Source: CAYSRM01 sp964475205
GTDB lineage: Bacteria > Verrucomicrobiota > Kiritimatiellia > UBA8416 > CAYSRM01
NCBI GenBank assembly: GCA_964475205.1
Contig: CAYYVQ010000021.1
Span: 1 to 38,443, forward strand
Direction of reading: 5' to 3'
DNA: 38,443 bases
In this document: piece after piece, positions 23,653 to 30,998 of the stretch
Layout of the letters: each line of letters starts with the position of its first letter
Numbering within the stretch: position 1 is the stretch's first letter
Program-made: the position numbers and the translations under genes
Notes under the pieces: generated by a model
Database searches by the model: none
The model's input: the letters and a program-made list of their open reading frames with translations, nothing else
What the model was told of the DNA's origin: nothing

Positions 23653-25722
23653 TCAAAGAGTCTCTTCGACTTCCTCCAGCTCGTACAGTTCAAGAATGTC
23701 GCCCTCCCGAAAGTTCATGTAACTTTCAAGCATAATTCCGCATTCCTGTCCCGCCCGAACCCGGCTGACATCATCCTGATACCGTTTTAAAGACAGAACC
23801 TTGCCTTCATAAATGGTCTCCTGATCGCGTTTGATTCTGACTCTGGCGTTCGCCACGGCAACCCCGTCTTCCACGATGCTGCCTGCGGCCCTGCCTCTCT
23901 TTCCTACTGAGAAAACCTGCTTCACGCGGGCGTGCCCGAGCACTTTTTCATTTACGCGAGGCGCAAGAAGGCCGGTCATAGCGTTTCTTACTTCGTCAAT
24001 CAACTCGTATATAACACTGTGCAGACGAATCTCCACGCCTTCATGCCTCGCCGTGGCGCTGACGCCGGATTCTTTGCCGACGTGAAAGCCGATAATTATT
24101 GCATCAGAAGCGCTGGCAAGACTTACGTCATTGGCGTTTACGTTTCCAGTGCCAGACAGAAGAATATTAAGGTTCACTTTCTCGCTCTCAATAGATTCGA
24201 GGGATCCGGTAACCGCTTCGACAGAACCTTGTGTGTCGGCCTTGACTATAACCCTGAGCTCTTCTTTGGATTCTTCGTGAAGGTGATCGTAAAGATCGTC
24301 AAGTGATGCCCTCTTTGGCCTTGATTTCTGCTCAACCCGCACTTTTACAGCGTATTCTTCAGCTTCGGTTTTGGCTGTCTTGTCCGTTGCGCATACCCGG
24401 AATTCTGCGCCAGCCTCGGGTATGCCCGACAGTCCCAGACATTTCACGGGCACAGAGGGCGTAGCTGATTTAACTTTCACCCCCCGGTCGTTGATCAGCG
24501 CTCTTACTCTTCCCCAATACCGTCCGCAAAGGACAGGGTCGCCGACTTTCAAGGTGCCTTCTTTTACAAGCAGATTCGCGGTTGGTCCCATGCCCGGCTC
24601 CATCTGGGCTTCGACCACGTAACCCCTGGCGCGTTTTTTGAAGTTTGCCTTGAGTTCAAGCACTTCAGACTGCAGAAGTATCATTTCAAGAAGGTGGTCA
24701 ATCCCATCGCCTGTGATGGCGCTTACCGGGCAGCATATAACCTCCCCGCCCCATTCTTCAGGGGCCAGGCCCGCTCCCTGAAGCTGTTGTTTGACTTTGT
24801 CCGGATTGGCTCCCGGCAAATCTACCTTGTTGATGGCAACCATAATTGAAACACCTGCTGCCTGGGCATGTTTGATGGCTTCTTTTGTCTGCGGCATAAC
24901 CCCGTCATCGGCAGCGATGACAATCACTGCTATATCGGTCAGGTTCGCGCCCCTGGCGCGCATGGCTGTAAATGCCGCATGTCCCGGGGTATCCAGGAAA
25001 GAAATCCAGCGTCCGTTCACTTCAATTGTATAAGCGCCGATATGCTGGGTTATGCCCCCGTCTTCGGTGGCGGTAACAGCGGTGTTGCGTATCTTGTCAA
25101 GCAGAGATGTCTTTCCGTGATCGACGTGCCCGATCATTGTCACAATCGGCGGGCGGATGCTGAGATCTTCGGGTCTGTCTTCTTCTTTTTCTTCCGTCTT
25201 CTGAGGCGCTGCCTTTTTATCGGCGCCGCGTTTTTCCTGCTCGACGGTGTAACCATACTTCCCGGCTATGGTGCGGGCGACATGAATATCCAGTTTCTGA
25301 TTAATGGAAGCCAGGATGTTCATCTGCATTAACTGGGCGATAAGGGTATTCGGCTTGACATTGAGTTTCTCGGCAAGTTCTTTTACTACAATAGAACCCT
25401 TGATATGAAGAATTTTTTCTTCTGATTCCTCCGGCGCGGGCTGTACGGGCGTCTCGGTTTCCTCTTCGACATCTTCGCCTGCGCTTTCCTCTTCCTCAAC
25501 GGTTTCCTGCTCGGCCGCGTCTATCCTGTCGGCCGCTTCTTCCGCCGGTTGCGAGGTCGAGGCCTGGGCGCCCTGGCCTGTGCGTTCCTCGCGCATAAGC
25601 TCTATGGAATCTTCATCAACCGAACTCATGTGGCTTTTAACTTCAACGCCCAGCTCCCGCAGCTTTTTCAGCAGTTCTTTGCTCGACAAATCGAGCTCGG
25701 ATGCCAGTTCATAAACTCTCAT
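23653..25722 (-). CDS. infB: Translation initiation factor IF-2
   Basis: 689 residues. The N-terminal IF2N domain is MRVYELASELDLSSKELLKKL. It is followed by an acidic Glu-rich linker (about 50-105), a second IF2N-like segment (VVKELAEKLNVKPNTLIAQLMQMN), and the GTPase domain with G1 GHVDHGKTS, G3 DTPGH and G4 NKVD. Domains II-IV end in GDILELYELEEVEETL. It is shorter than E. coli IF-2 (890) because the linker is short. It recruits initiator tRNA to the 30S subunit. The start lies six bases after nusA. Confidence 0.97.
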   Translation of the reverse strand: MRVYELASELDLSSKELLKKLRELGVEVKSHMSSVDEDSIELMREERTGQGAQASTSQPAEEAADRIDAAEQETVEEEESAGEDVEEETETPVQPAPEESEEKILHIKGSIVVKELAEKLNVKPNTLIAQLMQMNILASINQKLDIHVARTIAGKYGYTVEQEKRGADKKAAPQKTEEKEEDRPEDLSIRPPIVTMIGHVDHGKTSLLDKIRNTAVTATEDGGITQHIGAYTIEVNGRWISFLDTPGHAAFTAMRARGANLTDIAVIVIAADDGVMPQTKEAIKHAQAAGVSIMVAINKVDLPGANPDKVKQQLQGAGLAPEEWGGEVICCPVSAITGDGIDHLLEMILLQSEVLELKANFKKRARGYVVEAQMEPGMGPTANLLVKEGTLKVGDPVLCGRYWGRVRALINDRGVKVKSATPSVPVKCLGLSGIPEAGAEFRVCATDKTAKTEAEEYAVKVRVEQKSRPKRASLDDLYDHLHEESKEELRVIVKADTQGSVEAVTGSLESIESEKVNLNILLSGTGNVNANDVSLASASDAIIIGFHVGKESGVSATARHEGVEIRLHSVIYELIDEVRNAMTGLLAPRVNEKVLGHARVKQVFSVGKRGRAAGSIVEDGVAVANARVRIKRDQETIYEGKVLSLKRYQDDVSRVRAGQECGIMLESYMNFREGDILELYELEEVEETL

Positions 25723-25728
25723 GCTTTT

Positions 25729-26997
25729 CTACTCCCTCCGGGTAACATCTCCGCCCCCAGGCTGGGTTTTTGAAGCAGCCTGGTATACAGCATTTGCCTC
25801 TTCTGTAGTCAGTCCGGCGGTTTCTTCGATATCTGAAACCTCAGCCGCGAGGATGCCGTCCACAGTAAGAAAACCGGACTTCACAAGCTTCTCCGCGTTT
25901 TCCCTGGAAATGCCCTCTACAGCAGCAAGTTGTTCCACAGCCTTGCCGACCTTTTCTTCAAAGCTAACATCGCTTTCATTCTTCTCTACGTTTATCTTAC
26001 AGTCAATAAGCCTGGAGGTAAGGCGCACATTCTGCCCCTTTTTTCCTATAGCAAGAGAAAGCTGTTCAGCATCAGCAATAACATGTACCAGCCGTTCAAT
26101 TTCGGGGTCAACAGTAATCCTGGTGAGCTTGGCCGGCGATAAAGCGTTTGCAACATAGGTTTTCAAGTCGGGATGCCACCGGATAATATCAATTTTCTCG
26201 CCGGACAGTTCGCGCACAATGTTTTTTACCCTTATGCCGCGCATTCCGACACACGCGCCCACCGGATCGACTTTCTCATCATTAGACACAACAGAGATCT
26301 TGGTTCGATACCCCGGTTCCCTGGCAATACCTTTAACCTCCACGATGCCGTCGGCGATTTCCGCCACCTCAAGTTCAAACAACTTGCGCACAAAATTGGG
26401 ATGACTTCGTGAAAGAATAATATTAGGGCCGCCAGGACTTTTCTGAACTTTCAAAATATATCCGCGTATCCTGTCTCCAACCTGGTACTCTTCTGTGGGC
26501 ACCCTTTCGTGCTCAGGAATCACGGCTTCTGCCCGCCCGAGGTCAACGATTATATCGTTTCGGCTGAACTGCCGCACTGCGCCGCTGACAATGGTTCCAA
26601 CCTGATCCTTGTATTCGTTATAAACCCGTTCTTTTTCAGCTTGCTTGATCTTCTGGAATATAGCCTGCTTTGCCGTCTGGGCAGCAATTCGCCCCAGCTT
26701 TTTTGTCTGTACCTCGACTTCCACCTCTTCGCCTGGTTCAGCGTCCTGTTTGACTTTTCGGGCTTCGTCTACGGTAATTTCATCGTCTCCGGCCTTGGCC
26801 TTGTCAACAACAGTTTTATTTGCATAAGCCTTTATATCGTAAGTTTCTCTGTCAACATGAATACGTAAATTGGGATTTTCTTCGCCTTTAGTAGCTGCAG
26901 CCTGGAGAGCATATTCCACCGCCTCTATAAGAGTCTCCCTCTCTATCGATCTTTCTCTTTCCATGTAATTGAGAATAGCTGCTAATTCGTCATTCAT
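25729..26997 (-). CDS. nusA: Transcription elongation/termination factor NusA
   Basis: 422 residues from the ATG at 26997, chosen because the family N-terminus begins MNDELAAILNYMERERSIERETL and AAGGGA lies about nine bases upstream. Open frame upstream is not NusA-like. Domains in order are the RNAP-binding NTD (1-125), S1 (about GTIVSGAVRQFSRNDIIVDLG), KH1 (GACVGMRGIRVKNIVREL) and KH2 (AIGKKGQNVRLTSRLI), with one C-terminal helix-hairpin repeat (EKVGKAVEQLAAVEGISRENAEKLV). It has one acidic repeat where E. coli has two. rimP, the usual upstream neighbour, is absent. A terminator-like hairpin lies in its leader. Confidence 0.96.
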   Translation of the reverse strand: MNDELAAILNYMERERSIERETLIEAVEYALQAAATKGEENPNLRIHVDRETYDIKAYANKTVVDKAKAGDDEITVDEARKVKQDAEPGEEVEVEVQTKKLGRIAAQTAKQAIFQKIKQAEKERVYNEYKDQVGTIVSGAVRQFSRNDIIVDLGRAEAVIPEHERVPTEEYQVGDRIRGYILKVQKSPGGPNIILSRSHPNFVRKLFELEVAEIADGIVEVKGIAREPGYRTKISVVSNDEKVDPVGACVGMRGIRVKNIVRELSGEKIDIIRWHPDLKTYVANALSPAKLTRITVDPEIERLVHVIADAEQLSLAIGKKGQNVRLTSRLIDCKINVEKNESDVSFEEKVGKAVEQLAAVEGISRENAEKLVKSGFLTVDGILAAEVSDIEETAGLTTEEANAVYQAASKTQPGGGDVTRRE

Positions 26998-27100
26998 AGC
27001 AAGCATCCCTTCAATAGCGCCCGGGCAAAAAAGTCCGGAGGCATTCGCGGTTATCCGCGAATACACCGTTCCGAGTTTCTTTTCATCCCTTAGAAGACGC

Positions 27101-27123
27101 AAAAGAGTGGGTAAAACCCACTC
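27101..27123 (-). terminator. Terminator-like hairpin in the nusA leader
   Basis: On the minus strand GAGTGGGT, TTT and ACCCACTC form an 8-bp stem with a three-base loop, directly followed by TTTT. This is a compact intrinsic-terminator shape with a short U tract. It lies about 105 bases upstream of the nusA ATG and about 40 bases downstream of the predicted promoter at 27164-27192. It could therefore be an attenuator of the operon, or the terminator of a lost upstream gene. On the plus strand no T tract follows. Confidence 0.5.
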
Positions 27124-27163
27124 CGATGTCAAAAACCAAACTAACATTTAATCGGACCTTATT

Positions 27164-27192
27164 AATCTACACACTGTTCGGTTTATCGTCAA
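27164..27192 (-). promoter_or_regulatory. Predicted promoter of the nusA-pnp cluster
   Basis: On the minus strand TTGACG (27192-27187), 17 bases, then TAGATT (27169-27164). Transcription would start near 27157, giving a leader of about 160 nt that contains the hairpin at 27101-27123. It lies between nusA and the large dispersed repeat that begins at 27231. Confidence 0.5.
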
Positions 27193-27230
27193 GAACCCAA
27201 ACAGGCTATTTTTTGTTTAACCCGCAGATC

Positions 27231-27476
27231 TCACACTTTTTCGAGCAGAAACGGTTCAGAGTATTTACAGTGTGGGTCGAAACCGTTGGACTGATTGTTT
27301 CCGTCCCCTTATCCCATCTTCGTCCCGATCATCGTCGCTGCCATCCTCGTCCCGATCCTTGTCGTTCCCATCCTCGTCCCGATCCTTGTCTCGATCATTA
27401 TCGACAAAGATCGGGAAAATGATCGTGATAAGGATAAAGAGGATCAAGATCGGGCAAACCGGGTTTGGCCTGCAAT
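27231..27476. repeat. Dispersed repeat, copy 2 (three 27-bp units)
   Basis: The same repeat as 5-223 and in the same orientation, with identical ends. It has three tandem 27-bp units beginning near 27323, where copy 1 has two. On the minus strand the units would read as an Asp/Arg-rich run (DRDEDGNDKDRDEDG), but no start signal or codon bias supports a protein. Just left of it, AACCCGCAGATCTCACAC (27219-27236) resembles the terminus of the inverted repeat at 37191 and may be the true outer end. Confidence 0.85.
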
Positions 27477-27491
27477 TTCCAAAACACTCTC

Positions 27492-27520
27492 TTGCAAGTT
27501 TCTTTTTTATCTGATAGTCT
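27492..27520 (+). promoter_or_regulatory. Predicted tRNA-Gln promoter
   Basis: TTGCAA (27492-27497), 17 bases, TAGTCT (27515-27520), with the tRNA 5' end 16 bases further on. It begins just to the right of the end of the dispersed repeat. Confidence 0.4.
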
Positions 27521-27536
27521 TTCCAGCTCTTGAAAT

Positions 27537-27610
27537 TGCCCGATGGTGTAATGGTAGCACAACAGTCTCTGGAACTGTTTGTCTAGGTTCGAATCCTAGT
27601 CGGGCAACCA
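27537..27610 (+). tRNA. tRNA-Gln (anticodon CTG)
   Basis: A complete 74-nt cloverleaf. The acceptor TGCCCGA pairs with TCGGGCA. The D-arm is GTGT/GCAC, the anticodon stem is ACAGT/ACTGT around loop CTCTGGA (anticodon CUG), and the T-arm CTAGG/CCTAG encloses TTCGAAT. The discriminator is A and the 3' CCA is encoded. It reads CAG codons. Confidence 0.95.
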
Positions 27611-27659
27611 CAGAAGAAACTATCGGGAGATTGCGAAGTCTGCTGATGCGGGCTTTGAA

Positions 27660-27744
27660 TGCACCCGGAGGGACTCGAACCCACACGGCCTCATCGGCCA
27701 CAAGGTCCTGAACCTTGCGTGTCTGCCTATTTCACCACGGGTGC
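27660..27744 (-). tRNA. tRNA-Leu (anticodon CAG)
   Basis: An 85-nt class II tRNA on the minus strand. Acceptor GCACCCG pairs with CGGGTGC, and the D-loop carries AATAGGCAGAC. The anticodon stem CAAGG/CCTTG surrounds TTCAGGA (anticodon CAG). There is a long variable arm (TGGCCGATGAGGCCG) and a GGTTCGAGTCC T-arm. Discriminator A; CCA is not encoded. It reads CUG codons. It faces tRNA-Gln across 49 bases. Confidence 0.95.
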
Positions 27745-27766
27745 ATCATGTGACAAACGAAGCAGA

Positions 27767-27795
27767 ATACTAACCCTTACATTTTTACAAGTCAA
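27767..27795 (-). promoter_or_regulatory. Predicted tRNA-Leu promoter
   Basis: On the minus strand TTGACT (27795-27790), 17 bases, TAGTAT (27772-27767), with the tRNA 5' end 22 bases downstream. The spacing and both hexamers fit a strong sigma70-type promoter. Confidence 0.55.
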
Positions 27796-27865
27796 CCATT
27801 GTTCCTGATTCTGCAGCAATTCTTATGGCCTCTTTCCGCCAAAACCTATTTGTATAACGATGTGC

Positions 27866-27938
27866 GTAGTAGCGCGGGCTTCACCGAAGCCCAGCGCTCT
27901 TGGGGCCTCGGCTTCGGTGAAGCCGGGCCTACTCGCGC
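27866..27938. repeat. Double GC-rich hairpin repeat
   Basis: GGCTTCACCGAAGCC and, 21 bases on, GGCTTCGGTGAAGCC. Each folds on itself as GGCTTC/GAAGCC, and each is the reverse complement of the other. The outer arms GTAGCGCGGG-like and CCTACTCGCGC also pair roughly, so the whole unit can fold as one long arm or two small hairpins. It resembles REP/BIME-type intergenic units. The rest of 27745-28090 holds only a promoter and a G/T-rich low-complexity stretch (about 28015-28070). Confidence 0.65.
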
Positions 27939-28093
27939 GTGGCTGCAATATCGTGCCGGAACTCTGGCCACGCCAGACGTGGCAAAATGGCCATAATGAG
28001 AATTGCCGCTGATTCTGGGTTCTGGGGGCTGGGTTCTGGATGAATGGGGGATTTTTGGCGATTTTTGGCTCATAAAAAAACGGAATTCTTTGC

Positions 28094-28122
28094 TTGCCTT
28101 GTGGAATAGACCAGGCTATATT
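28094..28122 (+). promoter_or_regulatory. Predicted promoter of the small membrane protein gene
   Basis: TTGCCT (28094-28099), 17 bases, TATATT (28117-28122). The predicted transcript starts near 28129, about 20 bases before the ATG at 28150. Confidence 0.5.
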
Positions 28123-28149
28123 TACATACTGTGACTGTGGAGGAAAGGT

Positions 28150-28479
28150 ATGCCGGTAACAATTAAAAAGAAAAAAACGGGCGTAAAGACTATACGCACC
28201 AAGCGACCTGCTGGAACCGTAAAAACCGTAAGATCCTCATCTTCGCCGGCCGGGAAGCCGGCCGCAGAACAGCCGCCGCAAACACAGGCCGAGCCCGCGG
28301 CGGCAGTTCAGCCTGAGATTAAAGGACACAACTACGGAATTGATGTGACATTAGCAATGCTGGCATTGCTTGCTTTCATGGTGTTGATCTTTGTACAGGT
28401 TTCGGAAATGTCTTACTACAGCGCATATCCGTCTGTTTGGCCTTCGCCTGCTGCAGGGCTTCAGTCCGCCGCAAGGTAG
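28150..28479 (+). CDS. Small single-pass membrane protein, unknown function
   Basis: 109 residues. The first 30 are strongly basic (KKKKTGVKTIRTKRP), then comes a Pro/Ala/Gln-rich linker (about 31-55), one transmembrane helix (about 64-84, DVTLAMLALLAFMVLIFVQV) and a short aromatic C-terminal tail. The likely topology is cytoplasmic N-terminus with the tail outside. AGGAAAGG lies just before the ATG and a good promoter lies upstream, so it is probably expressed. I recognise no family. The basic arm could contact nucleic acid or ribosomes near the membrane, but nothing in the sequence proves it. A MITE-like element begins five bases after its stop. Confidence 0.65.
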   Translation: MPVTIKKKKTGVKTIRTKRPAGTVKTVRSSSSPAGKPAAEQPPQTQAEPAAAVQPEIKGHNYGIDVTLAMLALLAFMVLIFVQVSEMSYYSAYPSVWPSPAAGLQSAAR

Positions 28480-28483
28480 CCCC

Positions 28484-28546
28484 TAACCTGATCTATTCAT
28501 AAAAATCTATTACTCTCATCACGAAATTGATGAATAGATCAGGCTA
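28484..28546. mobile_element. Short MITE-like element, 63 bp
   Basis: TAACCTGATCTATTCAT (28484-28500) and ATGAATAGATCAGGCTA (28530-28546) are inverted repeats matching at 16 of 17 positions. The centre is AAAAATCTATTAC followed by TCTCATCACGAAATTG. The centre is shared, in opposite orientation and with a nine-base deletion, by the element at 34880-34933. Outer TA dinucleotides flank both ends. Confidence 0.8.
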
Positions 28547-28591
28547 GAATCCGCCTCTGTTCCAGATATTCCCGAGTGTTCCGGGGATGCT

Positions 28592-29647
28592 TTACATGTT
28601 GCGCGCTCTGAGCTGTCCGCAAGCAGCTTCAATATCTTTGCCCATCGACTTTCTTAGAGTGCAGTTTATCCCTCTGCGATTCAAGGCGGCAGCAAACTCA
28701 TCGGCCGTTTTACGGTTCGGAGCTTCGCCGCTGTATTCTTCCACGGGACTGAGCGGTATCAGGTTGACTCTGCAGGGAAACGAAGAAAGCATGTCTCCAA
28801 GCTGCCGGACATCGGCAGCGGATGCGTTGAATCCGCGAATAAGGGTATATTCAAAAGTAACTATTCTGCCGGTCTTTTCGGTATAACACCGGCATGCACC
28901 GACAAGTTTGTCAATAGGATAACGCCGATTAACAGGCATGATCTCGTCTCTCTTCCCGTTTGAAGCCGCATGAAGCGAGACTGAAAGTTCTACCTGGAGA
29001 CCTTCATTCGAAAGCTGCTCAATACCGGGCGCCAGTCCGCAGGTGCTTACAGTGATTTTTCTTGCGCCGATGTTCAAGCCGCGATGATCATTCATAATAC
29101 GAATTGCGCGAAGGGTATTCTCATAATTGTCAAGCGGTTCGCCCATTCCCATAAACACCACGTTAGTAGGCCTGTGGCCGCAGTCGTCTTTCGCTGCAAG
29201 AGCCTGGCCCAATATTTCCGCGCTGTTGAGATCGCGCACGAAGCCACTTTTTCCGCTTGCACAAAAAGCGCAATTAAAACGGCAGCCTACCTGGGTGGAT
29301 ACACATACCGTTCTGCGGGAAACTTTGCCTTTTGCTGTGTCGCCGGTATTTTTCCCGGGGATAAGAACCGTCTCCACCTTATTGCCGTCACGCAGACCAA
29401 CCAGCATTTTCCGGGTGTTGCCAGGCTTTCCCTGCGCCTTTTCTATCCAAACGGGCTTCAGGGCAAAACGATGAGCCAGTTTTTCGCGAAAAGCCTGTGG
29501 GAGGGTAGTAAACTGATCCCAGCTTGACGCGTTTTTCAAATAAAGACGCTGCCATATCTGCCCGGCTCTGTATCCGGGTTGGCCGGACTCGACGCACAAT
29601 TCCGTGATTTCTTCAAAAGTTTTTTCGTGAATGAATTCCTTGTCCAT
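28592..29647 (-). CDS. rlmN: 23S rRNA (A2503-C2)/tRNA methyltransferase
   Basis: A radical SAM methylase of 351 residues that methylates A2503 of 23S rRNA and A37 of some tRNAs. The cluster motif is CRFNCAFCASGKSGF (Cx3Cx2C). GMGEPLDNYENTLRAI, TVSTCGLAPGI and LSVSLHA follow. A C-terminal Cys in EAACGQLRA corresponds to the catalytic Cys that resolves the methyl transfer. The length is normal. It is monocistronic as far as can be seen. The 166 bases on its upstream side (29648-29813) contain no gene. Confidence 0.95.
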   Translation of the reverse strand: MDKEFIHEKTFEEITELCVESGQPGYRAGQIWQRLYLKNASSWDQFTTLPQAFREKLAHRFALKPVWIEKAQGKPGNTRKMLVGLRDGNKVETVLIPGKNTGDTAKGKVSRRTVCVSTQVGCRFNCAFCASGKSGFVRDLNSAEILGQALAAKDDCGHRPTNVVFMGMGEPLDNYENTLRAIRIMNDHRGLNIGARKITVSTCGLAPGIEQLSNEGLQVELSVSLHAASNGKRDEIMPVNRRYPIDKLVGACRCYTEKTGRIVTFEYTLIRGFNASAADVRQLGDMLSSFPCRVNLIPLSPVEEYSGEAPNRKTADEFAAALNRRGINCTLRKSMGKDIEAACGQLRARNM

Positions 29648-29813
29648 GTTTATATGATAACATTATGTATAGCATTGAATGCAAGCGGGGACGGGCGCCG
29701 CTGATATTAGCCGGCAAAACCGGCGCCATGGGTGTAATCAGTGTAATTCGTGGTTGAATTCTTTGTGCCTGGCAGTCTTTGCAGAAATAAGATGAATAAA
29801 TCAGGGGGAAACA

Positions 29814-30998
29814 GTGATATATCGCAGATTCGGCAGAACAGAAATACAGATGCCTGTTATCAGTTTCGGATGCATGCGCTTCCAGCAGTCCTGGAAAGAC
29901 ATAAAGCCGTCCGACCTGGACCGGGAAAATCAGAAGAATCTCGAGGCCATTGTAAGCCAGGCGCTTGATTCAGAGGTCAACCATATTGAAACCGCGCGGG
30001 GTTATGGTTCCAGTGAATACCAGCTTGGCCGTATTCTCCCCGGGCTTCCGCGCGACAGATTTATTGTCCAGACCAAGGTAGGTCCTAAAAATTCTGAAAA
30101 GGAATTTCTTGAAGCTTTCAATAGATCCTATTCCAATCTGAAACTTGAGCATATAGACCTGCTGGCAATTCACGGCATCAATACCCCTGAATTGCTGGAC
30201 AAGACAATTAATGCAGGATCTTTAAGCGCCTGCAGAAAACTTCAGGAACAGGGGAAGATCGGACATGTGGGCTTTTCCACGCACGCTGCCTCTGATATAA
30301 TTATACCTGCGGTCGAAACCGGCGAGTTCAGTTTTGTGAATTTGCACTGGTACTACTTCGACCAGTGGAATGCTCCGGCTATCCGGAAAGCCGAAGAGCA
30401 CGACATGGGCGTTTTTATCATCAGCCCTTCGGACAAGGGCGGCCGCCTCTACGAACCTTCGGCAAAGCTTTTAGAGATGTGCAAACCTTATTCTCCAATG
30501 CAATTCAATGACCTGTTCTGCCTTACGGAGCAAGGAGTGCATACCATAAGCATAGGAGCAAAGCGGCCCGGTGATTTCCAGGAACACTTGAATGCAGTTT
30601 CCCTTTTGGAACAAGGCCGTAATGCGGTTAATATTGTTGATCAGAGGCTGCGCTCTGAATTTGCCTCTGTTATGGGCGAGGCCTGGGCGGGGGAATGGCA
30701 AAAGGGTCTGCCGCATACCGTCAATGTGCCGGAGCCGTTCCCGCTTTACATGGTCCTTCGCCTTTACAACCTGGCAAAAACCTTCGACATGGTTGATTAC
30801 GCCAGGTCGCGCTACAATCTTCTGGGTAACAGCGGCCACTGGGTTCCCGGCTGTAAAGTCAGCAGCATTGACTGGGACATGTTGCAGAAATCGATTACGA
30901 GCTATGCTTTTGCCGACCGTGTCCCGGGCATCCTTCAGGAAGCACATGAGTGGTTTGATGAAGACGCGAAAAAACGCCTGAGCGAATCTGAGTCATGA
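29814..30998 (+). CDS. Aldo/keto reductase family protein
   Basis: A 394-residue TIM-barrel oxidoreductase. The N-terminus RRFGRTEIQMPVISFGCMRF, the catalytic-region Tyr in ETARGYGSSEYQLGRIL and Lys in IVQTKVGPK, and the His in LLAIHGIN fit the family tetrad. Many relatives of this subfamily end in a 4Fe-4S ferredoxin motif. Here that region (NLLGNSGHWVPGCKVSSID) has only one Cys, so the cluster is missing. The start is GTG with AGGGGGAAACA just upstream. A TIR-like ATGAATAAATCAGG at 29792-29805 overlaps the ribosome-binding region. It overlaps pdxB by ATGA. The substrate is unknown. Confidence 0.85.
   Translation: MIYRRFGRTEIQMPVISFGCMRFQQSWKDIKPSDLDRENQKNLEAIVSQALDSEVNHIETARGYGSSEYQLGRILPGLPRDRFIVQTKVGPKNSEKEFLEAFNRSYSNLKLEHIDLLAIHGINTPELLDKTINAGSLSACRKLQEQGKIGHVGFSTHAASDIIIPAVETGEFSFVNLHWYYFDQWNAPAIRKAEEHDMGVFIISPSDKGGRLYEPSAKLLEMCKPYSPMQFNDLFCLTEQGVHTISIGAKRPGDFQEHLNAVSLLEQGRNAVNIVDQRLRSEFASVMGEAWAGEWQKGLPHTVNVPEPFPLYMVLRLYNLAKTFDMVDYARSRYNLLGNSGHWVPGCKVSSIDWDMLQKSITSYAFADRVPGILQEAHEWFDEDAKKRLSESES

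Noticed and set aside
26998..27147. N-terminal extension of NusA to 27147
   Set aside because: The extra 50 residues do not resemble NusA, and the start at 26997 has a Shine-Dalgarno and a family-like N-terminus.
27323..27403. CRISPR-like tandem repeats
   Set aside because: The 27-bp units are contiguous with no unique spacers and no cas genes are present, so this is a tandem array.
27265..27447. Asp/Arg-rich frame on the minus strand of the large repeat
   Set aside because: The DRDEDG pattern follows from the 27-bp units (a multiple of three) and there is no ribosome-binding site or conserved start.
27846..28073. 75-codon frame across the GC-rich hairpin region
   Set aside because: It is produced by the hairpin repeat and G/T-rich tract, with no start signal or family.
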